From Chitinophagaceae bacterium (GTDB taxonomy: Bacteria; Bacteroidota; Bacteroidia; Chitinophagales; Chitinophagaceae), in NCBI GenBank assembly GCA_003167015.1, contig PMUF01000502.1, positions 1-8,874 on the forward strand: 8,874 bases of DNA, written 5' to 3'. Of this stretch, positions 1-6,946 are shown piece after piece. The notes under the pieces are model-generated. The model was not told the DNA's origin, did not search any database, and saw only the letters and a program-made list of their open reading frames with translations. The first letter of the stretch is position 1. The number at the start of each line of letters is the position of its first letter. The position numbers and the translations under genes were made by a program.

Positions 1-2000
1 ACAGCAATGTCGGGCTGCAGCGATACCTGCTAAACTCCAAGATAGATGTGAGCGCCAGCAAAAATTTCACGATTCGCCTGCAGGTGATGGGCCGGATTCA
101 AGATGGAAACCAACCCGGTGTCACCTACAGTACGGTCCTTAACAATCTCCTGAACACGCCTAACAATGCCTATCCGGTCTTCAATCCGAACGGCAGCTAT
201 GGAGGTAATGCCAACTATACACAAAATCTGCTGGGCCAGACGGTAGGATCGGGTTATGACCTGGACCATCTGAAAGACGTTCTTACGAATGTGGTGCTGA
301 AATACAAGCTGGATGCAGTGACGCCTGGTTTGTGGGTGAAAGGGTCCGGCAACGTATCGGTGCAATCGGAGAGTGATATGAACCGGAGCCTGCAATCGCC
401 GGTCTTTCAGACGGTCGTCAAGTCCGGCGGGGATACCACGTATAACGGTTACGGCGCATCGAATTCTGAAATCAACAATTATCAAACGGCGGGTTGGGCC
501 CGTTACCGCTTCGTACAGCTGACGGCCGGCTATGGGCGCCGCCTGGGTGATCATTCCATCAGTGCCGAGCTGCAGTTCGATCAGAAGCGTTCGCTCCTCA
601 ATTACGACCTGCCGGCCGATCTGACCAATTACGGGGGTAAGGCAGCTTACAGCTTTAAAGATCGCTATTTCCTGCAGGGAGCAGCCGAGTACAGTGGCTA
701 TAGCCGTTTTGAGCCGGGCCATCAATACGGACTCTTTTATGCCGGCGGAGCCGGATGGGATATCTCCCGTGAAGCCTTCTTCCATAATCTGCTGCCGGTG
801 ATCGACCATTTCAAGCTGCGGGCCACTTACGGGCTGACCGGTAATGCCAATGTCGACTATTACGGCTACTACATCTGGAACGAACATTTTGGCAGCTCAG
901 CGGGCAATTATGGTCTGGGCAGCAACTACGATGGTGCATCCAACACGGTTGCGGAAGGGGGGCCTCCGGGGTCTCAGTACCTGGCCAATGCCAATGCTAC
1001 CTGGGAGCGTGCGGATAAATTTGACGGGGGCATCGACATGAGCTTCCTGCATGACCGGGTGACGTTGACGGCCGACTATTACCACGAACGCTATTTCGAT
1101 GTGATGCAGGACCGCGGCGACAATGTAGCGCTGGTCGCGATCAATTACCCGGCGGAAAATATCGGTAAGGATCTCTATACGGGTCTTGAGGTGGAGCTGA
1201 CTTACCAGGACCGGGTAGGCAAGGTGAATTATTTCATTACCGGTAACGCCGCGGCCCAGCAGTCGAAGATCCTGTACATGGACGAGCAATATGAGCAGAA
1301 TCCCTGGAATGTCCATACCGGGAGGCCTGTGAATCAATTATTCGGGTATGTCGCACAAGGGCTGTTCCAAACGGCTGCCGATGCTGCCGCCAGCCCATCG
1401 CTTCCGGGTTATACGCAGCAAGCCGGGGATATCAAATACAAGGATCTCAACGGTGACGGTTCCATCGACCAGTTCGATCTGGCACCGATCGCTAAAGCCC
1501 GCCCGTTGGTGATCTACGGTCTCTCTGCCGGAGTAGAGTACCTGGGTTTCGAGCTCAGCGCGTTGCTGCAGGGCGACGCCAACCGGGTGGCTTATGTCGA
1601 TCAGCCTTATTATAATTTTGGTTTCCTGAGCCAGAACAATACTTATTCGCAGGCGTATACACCGTCTCTTGGCCGGTGGATACCCGAAGTCGGTACCGCT
1701 GCCACTGCACCCCGGCTTACGGCAGGCGGCAATACTTCTAACGGCGAAGCGATATTGGGTGGGGTGATGAGTTCTTACTGGGTACACAACGGCGATTATT
1801 TCCGGATCAAAAATGTCAGCCTGAGCTATAATGTGCCTTACCGCTTGCTGCGGCGGGGCAAGGTAGGTTCCTTCAAGGTATTTGTCAACGCGCAAAATCT
1901 CTGGACCTGGGCGGCATTCCGCGGGATGGACCCGGAAGTATCGATGCCCAACTATCCGCTGCAACGGGTATTGAATGCGGGGATAAACGTCAAACTCTAA
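1..2000 (+). CDS. SusC-like TonB-dependent outer-membrane transporter (SusC-1), 5'-truncated
   Basis: This is the C-terminal two thirds of a SusC/RagA-type TonB-dependent transporter, an outer-membrane barrel that imports glycan oligomers with energy from TonB-ExbBD. The frame is open to the left edge (first full codon at 3), so the GTG at 48 is not the real start. Stop TAA is at 1998-2000, giving 665 visible residues. Aligning its SKIDV stretch (from nt 36) with SNLDI (residue 376) of the second transporter here suggests about 364 N-terminal residues are missing: signal peptide, carboxypeptidase-D-like domain and plug. Visible family marks are FNPNGSY near nt 180, GHQYGLFYAGGAGWDIS near 718-770, an acidic Ca-type loop DLNGDGSIDQFD at 1443-1478, and a barrel end RVLNAGINVKL. 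It lies 10 bases before a susD-like gene, the normal SusC-SusD pairing. Family assignment is firm; the substrate is inferred only from the downstream GH92 gene. Confidence 0.96.
   Translation, partial: SNVGLQRYLLNSKIDVSASKNFTIRLQVMGRIQDGNQPGVTYSTVLNNLLNTPNNAYPVFNPNGSYGGNANYTQNLLGQTVGSGYDLDHLKDVLTNVVLKYKLDAVTPGLWVKGSGNVSVQSESDMNRSLQSPVFQTVVKSGGDTTYNGYGASNSEINNYQTAGWARYRFVQLTAGYGRRLGDHSISAELQFDQKRSLLNYDLPADLTNYGGKAAYSFKDRYFLQGAAEYSGYSRFEPGHQYGLFYAGGAGWDISREAFFHNLLPVIDHFKLRATYGLTGNANVDYYGYYIWNEHFGSSAGNYGLGSNYDGASNTVAEGGPPGSQYLANANATWERADKFDGGIDMSFLHDRVTLTADYYHERYFDVMQDRGDNVALVAINYPAENIGKDLYTGLEVELTYQDRVGKVNYFITGNAAAQQSKILYMDEQYEQNPWNVHTGRPVNQLFGYVAQGLFQTAADAAASPSLPGYTQQAGDIKYKDLNGDGSIDQFDLAPIAKARPLVIYGLSAGVEYLGFELSALLQGDANRVAYVDQPYYNFGFLSQNNTYSQAYTPSLGRWIPEVGTAATAPRLTAGGNTSNGEAILGGVMSSYWVHNGDYFRIKNVSLSYNVPYRLLRRGKVGSFKVFVNAQNLWTWAAFRGMDPEVSMPNYPLQRVLNAGINVKL
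1443..1478 (+). other. EF-hand-like acidic loop coding segment in SusC-1
   Basis: Twelve codons encode DLNGDGSIDQFD, matching the D-x-N-x-D-G-x-I-D-x-x-D spacing of a calcium-binding loop. It lies within the longer string GDIKYKDLNGDGSIDQFD. SusC-like proteins commonly carry a DxNxDGxI motif in this part of the barrel; calcium binding here is inferred from spacing, not shown. Confidence 0.7.
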
Positions 2001-2010
2001 CGATTAAATC

Positions 2011-3765
2011 ATGTCATTGATGAAACTTCGCAATCCTATACTATTCGCGCTGGCCGGCATAACGACCGCTCTCGTTTCCTGCGAAAAGCAATATCCGCCG
2101 GTTCCGGTGGATCAGACGACGCTGGCGTATGTCTTCAATACGACGGATTCTGCCGGAGTGTATGCGCTCGCCTTTCTGCAGACCTGCTATCTGGAGACCT
2201 TTGAGAACGGCCATAACCGTATCAATAATACTGACTATCTCGACGCCGCTTCCGATGATGCCATGTCGGCTTCGCTGAGCGTTTCCGGGGTGCAGAATAT
2301 AGCGACCGGCGCTTATTCCGCCGCCACGCCCAATGCTGACGACCAGTGGACGCACATGTACGCGGCGATCCGGGACAATACTATTTTTATCAACGATATC
2401 TACCGCGTTCCGCTTAATTTAAAACAGCCAAATGGCCTGCCGGCATTGCCTGCCTACCGGTCGGAGGCCCGGTTTCTTCGCGCGTGGTGTTATTTTGAGC
2501 TCGTCAAACGTTACGGCGGTGTTCCCCTGCTGGGTGACACCGTGTTCACCATCACCTCGAATGCCCAGGTTCCGCGCAATTCTTTTTCCGATTGTATCAA
2601 CTATATCGTGAGTGAATGCAATGATATCCAGGACAGTCTGTGGGCAGTGGCGGAGATTACTGGGGCTACCTATGGCCGCATTACGCAGGGCGCGGCTTTG
2701 GCATTGAAAACCCAAGCACTGATGCTGGCGGCAAGTCCGCTGTACAACGGCGGCAATATCTCTCCTTCCAATCCCCTCACCGGCTATACCAACTACGATG
2801 TAACGCGCTGGCAGACGGCGGCGGCGGCGGCACAGGCAGTCATGAACTCCGGTATTTACAGCCTGATGCCCAATTTCGAACAAGTCTTTACTACCCAGGC
2901 GCAGCCGGTAGGCGCAAATACGGAATCCATCTACTGGATGCAGGTGGGAGAGAATACCAGTGTGGAGGATTTGAACTCGCCCATCGGCTATAGCTCCGAA
3001 GGCGCCCAGGGCAATACCAGCCCCACCCAAAACCTGGTCGACGCCTTCCCCACGGATTCGGGTTATGCCATCACCGCCGGCAACTCCGAATATGATCCCA
3101 ATAATCCGTACAGCAACCGGGATCCCCGGCTCACCGAGACGGTCTTTTGCAATGGCGTTTCCCTCTGGCTCAACCGGTATGTCCAGACCTATGACGGCGG
3201 ACTCGATAAGCCGGGCGGTACTGTCGTCCAGACGAAAACGGGATACTATATGCGCAAATTCATGGGGCCGTTCGAGCAGGTTACCGGCTCGCCCCAGTTC
3301 GGCAACACGGTCCACGATTGGATCTATTGCCGCTATGCCGAGATCCTGCTGGATTATGCCGAGGCTACCAATGAATTCTCCGGTCCTTCTACGGCAGTTT
3401 ATAATGTCCTGTTCCAGCTGCGGCAGCGGGCAGGCATTTATCCCGGCACCAATGGCTACTATGGGCTGACCATGAATCTGGACCAGGCTGATATGCGTAC
3501 CGCCATCCAGAATGAGCGGCGTTGTGAGCTGGCTTTCGAAGAAAAGCGGTTCTGGGATATCCGGCGCTGGCAGATCGCCGCAGCGGCCTACAATACGGCT
3601 CCGCTCGTGGGGATGGATATCCAGGCGCAGCCGAATGAACCGTTGTCATACAACCGGGTGCCTGTGCTTACTACGGTTTTCAAGGTGCCGGGCATGTACC
3701 TCTATCCGATTCCTTATTCGGAAGTGGTCAAAAATCCACAAATGCAACAAAATCCGGGCTGGTAA
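2011..3765 (+). CDS. SusD/RagB-like surface glycan-binding lipoprotein
   Basis: Complete 584-residue SusD-family protein, the lipid-anchored lid that binds glycans over a SusC barrel at the cell surface. The N-terminus is a lipoprotein signal peptide ending in LVSC, with Cys24 as the predicted lipidated residue. Start ATG at 2011 is used; Met4 (ATG at 2020) would also leave a workable signal peptide, and no clear ribosome-binding site decides between them. The N-terminal SusD-like domain shows YRSEARFLRAWCYFELVKRY (149-168) followed by GGVPLL, the hallmark TPR-like helix. The RagB/SusD domain shows SPTQNLVDAF (337-346), SNRDPRLTE (368-376), GYYMRKF (411-417), WIYCRYAEILLDYAEA (437-452), NERRCELAFEEKRFWDIRRW (501-520) and the usual end YLYPIPYSEV...NPGW (563-584). 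Length is within the family's range. It follows SusC-1 by 10 bases and so is its most likely partner. The sugar ligand cannot be read from the sequence. Confidence 0.97.
   Translation: MSLMKLRNPILFALAGITTALVSCEKQYPPVPVDQTTLAYVFNTTDSAGVYALAFLQTCYLETFENGHNRINNTDYLDAASDDAMSASLSVSGVQNIATGAYSAATPNADDQWTHMYAAIRDNTIFINDIYRVPLNLKQPNGLPALPAYRSEARFLRAWCYFELVKRYGGVPLLGDTVFTITSNAQVPRNSFSDCINYIVSECNDIQDSLWAVAEITGATYGRITQGAALALKTQALMLAASPLYNGGNISPSNPLTGYTNYDVTRWQTAAAAAQAVMNSGIYSLMPNFEQVFTTQAQPVGANTESIYWMQVGENTSVEDLNSPIGYSSEGAQGNTSPTQNLVDAFPTDSGYAITAGNSEYDPNNPYSNRDPRLTETVFCNGVSLWLNRYVQTYDGGLDKPGGTVVQTKTGYYMRKFMGPFEQVTGSPQFGNTVHDWIYCRYAEILLDYAEATNEFSGPSTAVYNVLFQLRQRAGIYPGTNGYYGLTMNLDQADMRTAIQNERRCELAFEEKRFWDIRRWQIAAAAYNTAPLVGMDIQAQPNEPLSYNRVPVLTTVFKVPGMYLYPIPYSEVVKNPQMQQNPGW
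2816..2831 (+). repeat. (CGG)5 trinucleotide tract inside the susD-like gene
   Basis: Five uninterrupted CGG units plus one C. In the susD-like reading frame they give the end of a Thr codon and four GCG Ala codons, with a fifth Ala coded GCA (A270-A274 in WQTAAAAAQAV). The tract sits in a helix-like region after the N-terminal domain. Slippage by whole units would keep the frame, so it is at most a source of alanine-number variation. It may simply be a chance run of GCG codons. Confidence 0.5.
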
Positions 3766-3800
3766 TCCAACGATACAATAACCAAACTAATCTCCGATAT

Positions 3801-6800
3801 ATGAATAAAATATTCCCATATCTCTTTCTTCTTCCTCTGAGCCTGGTCCTGGCGGGACTTTTCTTTCCTGCTCATGGCCAGGCGCAGGCGCCGAAGAAGG
3901 TAGTGTCCGGTTTTGTCCGCGATTCTGCCGGCCCGCTTGCCAAGGCTACGATCAGTGAAAAAGGTATGCCTGCCAATGCCACGAGTTCCGGCCCTAATGG
4001 CGAATTCCATCTGACACTGAAAGGGTCTTCGTCGACGATCATCATCACCTATGTGAATTTCACTTCCGAGGAGATCAGGATCAAAGATCCATCTGTCGTG
4101 GTCAGGGTCTTGCTGAAACCAAATGACAGGGGATTGGAAGAGGCGACGGTTGTGGGCTTCGGCAATGTGAAGCAGCGTGCTACCGAGACCGGCGCCGTGA
4201 GTTCGATCCAAGCCAAAGAGATCGAAGACGTGCCGACATCCAATGTGCAGAATGCCCTGGTGGGCGAGGTGTCAGGTTTTGTGGCGGTGCAGCGTTCCGG
4301 CCAGCCCGGCTCCGATGGCGCGGATTTCTATATCCGGGGGGTTTCGTCGCTGAACTCCGCGGCCAATCAACCGCTGATCCTCGTGGACGATATCGAATAT
4401 ACCTATGACCAGCTCCAGCAGATCAATGTCCAGGAGATCGAATCGGTCACGCTTTTGAAAGACGCGTCCTCCACTGCGATCTATGGGATCAAAGGCGCCA
4501 GCGGGGTGGTGTTGATAACGACCAAACGCGGTGCGACGGGTAAGCCGCACTTTGACGTCCGGCTCGAGACCGGCGCTAATGCCGCTGTGATCACGCCGAA
4601 ATTCCTGGACTCCTATCATTCCGCCCTGCTGGCGAATGAAGCCTATAATAATGACGGCCTGACCCCACTCTACACCTCTGCCGATCTTGCCGCTTTTAAA
4701 GCCAACAATGACCCTTACGGGCATCCGAATGTAAACTGGTACAAAGCGATTATCCAGCCAATCACCGAACAGGCGAATGCCGACCTGGATATTTCCGGCG
4801 GGACTTCGAACATCAAGTATTTCATTAATGCGGGGGCCTTTACTCAAAACGGGGCGGTCAAAGATTTCTCAACCGATGCGCTTGGCATCAACAGCAACTA
4901 TTTTTACAACCGTTATACCATCCGGAGCAACCTCGATATCCAGGCTACCCGAAATTTCTCCATTCGCGTAGATGCGACTACCCGATGGCTGGATCAAAAC
5001 ATCCCCTTTGGCGTGAATGTCATCGGCGATATCTATAACTACCAGGATTACCATCCTTTTTCGGCGCCCTTCATCAATCCCAACGGCAGCTATGCCTATG
5101 CGGTCGACGAGGTAAGTCAGCTGCCTACGCTGAATGCGCTGCTTGCTACGCAGGGGTATACCCGTGACCGTCGTACCGACTTCAACGTCCTGACCGGCTT
5201 CACCGAAAAATTAGGCGATATCACCCCGGGCCTCCAGCTGACGGGCCGTGTCGCCTATGCAAGCCAGGAAGAGAACACGCTCAATGTCTGGACTGCTTTC
5301 AACAATCCGCCCTCCTATTACTACAACCCGGTGAATCAGACCTATACCCGGAATACAGGCCCCAATGGCGGCGGCTATGCGCTTGGACCCTATCTGACAA
5401 CGGCAGGTACCGATATCGACAATCAGCGTACGAACGTCCAGGTGTTCCTCAACTACGACCGGTTATTCAACGCGGCGCATCATATCAATTCTCTCCTGCT
5501 GTGGAACCAGGATGATTTCCGGGATGACGAGGGTTCCACCGGCGCCACGCCCGGCGTTCCGGAGAAAACCGAAGGCTATTCGCTGAAGGTGGGGTATGAC
5601 TTTAAACAACGCTATCTGGCTGATTTCAACGCGGGTTATAATGGCAGCAGCCGGTTTGGCTCCGGCCACCAGTTCGGATTCTTTCCGGCCGGGGGGGTCG
5701 GCTGGAATATGGCAAAAGAAAATTTCTGGATCCCGCTCGAGCATACGATCAGCCTGGCGAAGTTGCGGGCATCCTATGGCCTGGTAGGGTCCGATGTTGC
5801 GTTGGGTAATCAGTATCTGTATCAACAGATCTACAATCGCGGCGCCAACTATAGTTTCGGGGCGTCACCGCAGGACCAGGGGACCATCTCCGAAGGCTCG
5901 CTGGGTAATAACAACGTCACCTGGCAGAAGTCCCGGAAATACGATATCGGGCTGGACCTGAACCTATTCGGTTCCAAGCTGACCTCGACCACCGATTATT
6001 TTCACGAGCATGTCTACAACCAGCTCGTAGTCCCGGCCAATACGCCGCTGATCCTCGGCATTACGCTTTCGCCTACCAACGTTGGTATTACCCAAAACCT
6101 GGGCTGGGAAGAAACCCTGAATTATCACGATAAAGTCGGTCAGGTGAGCTATAGCGTAGGCATCGTCTATACGCATAATCACAACAAGATCCTTTACGAG
6201 GCTGAGGCTTATCCGGCTTATCCGTGGCTGGCAGTCACCGGGCACCAGATCAATCAGCCCTTTGGCTATGTGTCTATAGGTTATTATTTGCCGGCGGATG
6301 TGAATAATCCCAAAGTGGCCAAACCGAATACGGCTATCCCGATCCAGGCGGGTGACCTCAAGTACAAAGATCTTAACGGGGATGGGTCGATCGACCAAAA
6401 CGATGAGAAGGCGATCGGCAATCCGAATGTGCCCAATACGACCATCGGCCTGCCGCTGAAACTCGGCTACAAGAATTTCAGTCTCGCCGTGCTGTTCCAG
6501 GGCGCCTTCGACTACAGTCTCTCGCTGTATGGTACGGCTATCGAGCCTTTCCAGAGCCAGTGGCAGCCGATACACGAAGGAGCGTGGACACTGGCAAATG
6601 ACGAACATGCGACTTTCCCCCGGCTGACGAGCAACCCGACGACGATCAACAGCCCGGCTGTCTATAATTCGACTTACTGGCTTGTCAATGCCCACTATAT
6701 CCGGTTGAAAAGCCTGCAGTTCAATTATCAGCTTTCCAACAAGGCATTGCCGCTCCACATCCACAGTGCCCGGGTCTATGTAAGTGCCTATAACCTGTTT

Positions 6801-6917
6801 ACGTGGAGCAATGTGATACATAAATACCAGCAGGACCCTGAGGTCTCATCCAATACGGTGGGCGATGCCTATATTAATCAGAGGGTACTGAACATCGGCC
6901 TGCAGGTAGGATTATGA
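3801..6917 (+). CDS. SusC-like TonB-dependent outer-membrane transporter (SusC-2), complete
   Basis: Complete 1038-residue SusC/RagA-type transporter. Order of parts: Sec signal peptide (about 1-26, likely cut after AHG); a carboxypeptidase-D-like beta-sandwich (about 33-107, VSGFVRDSAGPLAKATI); a TonB-box-like region EEATVVGFG (113-121); the plug (about 122-245), with ETGAVSSI, NALVGEVSGF, SGQPGSDGADFYIRGVSSLN, LILVDDIEY and TLLKDASSTAIYGIKGASG; then a beta-barrel with FINPNGSY, GSSRFGSGHQFGFFPAGGVGW and a terminal strand RVLNIGLQVGL. An EF-hand-like acidic loop lies at residues 857-868. ATG 3801 is chosen because the signal peptide begins there. It starts 35 bases after the susD-like gene and ends in tandem TGA TGA stops (6915-6920), 29 bases before the GH92 gene. 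From residue 376 onward it parallels SusC-1 over almost the same length (663 versus 654 residues) but is well diverged. Oddly, no susD follows it here. Its role is glycan uptake; the substrate is inferred from GH92. Confidence 0.97.
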   Translation: MNKIFPYLFLLPLSLVLAGLFFPAHGQAQAPKKVVSGFVRDSAGPLAKATISEKGMPANATSSGPNGEFHLTLKGSSSTIIITYVNFTSEEIRIKDPSVVVRVLLKPNDRGLEEATVVGFGNVKQRATETGAVSSIQAKEIEDVPTSNVQNALVGEVSGFVAVQRSGQPGSDGADFYIRGVSSLNSAANQPLILVDDIEYTYDQLQQINVQEIESVTLLKDASSTAIYGIKGASGVVLITTKRGATGKPHFDVRLETGANAAVITPKFLDSYHSALLANEAYNNDGLTPLYTSADLAAFKANNDPYGHPNVNWYKAIIQPITEQANADLDISGGTSNIKYFINAGAFTQNGAVKDFSTDALGINSNYFYNRYTIRSNLDIQATRNFSIRVDATTRWLDQNIPFGVNVIGDIYNYQDYHPFSAPFINPNGSYAYAVDEVSQLPTLNALLATQGYTRDRRTDFNVLTGFTEKLGDITPGLQLTGRVAYASQEENTLNVWTAFNNPPSYYYNPVNQTYTRNTGPNGGGYALGPYLTTAGTDIDNQRTNVQVFLNYDRLFNAAHHINSLLLWNQDDFRDDEGSTGATPGVPEKTEGYSLKVGYDFKQRYLADFNAGYNGSSRFGSGHQFGFFPAGGVGWNMAKENFWIPLEHTISLAKLRASYGLVGSDVALGNQYLYQQIYNRGANYSFGASPQDQGTISEGSLGNNNVTWQKSRKYDIGLDLNLFGSKLTSTTDYFHEHVYNQLVVPANTPLILGITLSPTNVGITQNLGWEETLNYHDKVGQVSYSVGIVYTHNHNKILYEAEAYPAYPWLAVTGHQINQPFGYVSIGYYLPADVNNPKVAKPNTAIPIQAGDLKYKDLNGDGSIDQNDEKAIGNPNVPNTTIGLPLKLGYKNFSLAVLFQGAFDYSLSLYGTAIEPFQSQWQPIHEGAWTLANDEHATFPRLTSNPTTINSPAVYNSTYWLVNAHYIRLKSLQFNYQLSNKALPLHIHSARVYVSAYNLFTWSNVIHKYQQDPEVSSNTVGDAYINQRVLNIGLQVGL
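6369..6404 (+). other. EF-hand-like acidic loop coding segment in SusC-2
   Basis: Twelve codons encode residues 857-868, DLNGDGSIDQND, with acidic or Asn ligands at loop positions 1, 3, 5, 9 and 12 and Gly at 6. It is the counterpart of the loop at 1443-1478 in the first transporter and differs from it in one of twelve residues. Calcium binding is inferred from spacing only. Confidence 0.7.
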
Positions 6918-6946
6918 TGAACCACAAAAAATGAAACCCATTGACT

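Noticed and set aside
48..50. GTG at 48 as the start codon of the first gene.
   Set aside because: The frame continues without a stop to the left edge, and the upstream residues (LQRYLLNSKIDV) match the SusC barrel region of the second transporter, so the gene begins outside the window.
30..887. Long open frame on the minus strand opposite SusC-1 (285 codons).
   Set aside because: It lies wholly opposite a well-supported coding region, shows no recognisable domain, and its low-complexity Ile/Arg/Val-rich translation is what antisense of such codon usage gives. Similar minus-strand frames at 2419-3315, 5964-6821 and 7652-8548 were rejected for the same reason.
3766..3800. Possible promoter or terminator between the susD-like gene and SusC-2.
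   Set aside because: Only 35 A-rich bases. I see no Bacteroidota-type -33/-7 pair (TTTG / TAnnTTTG), and no GC-rich hairpin with a T-run.
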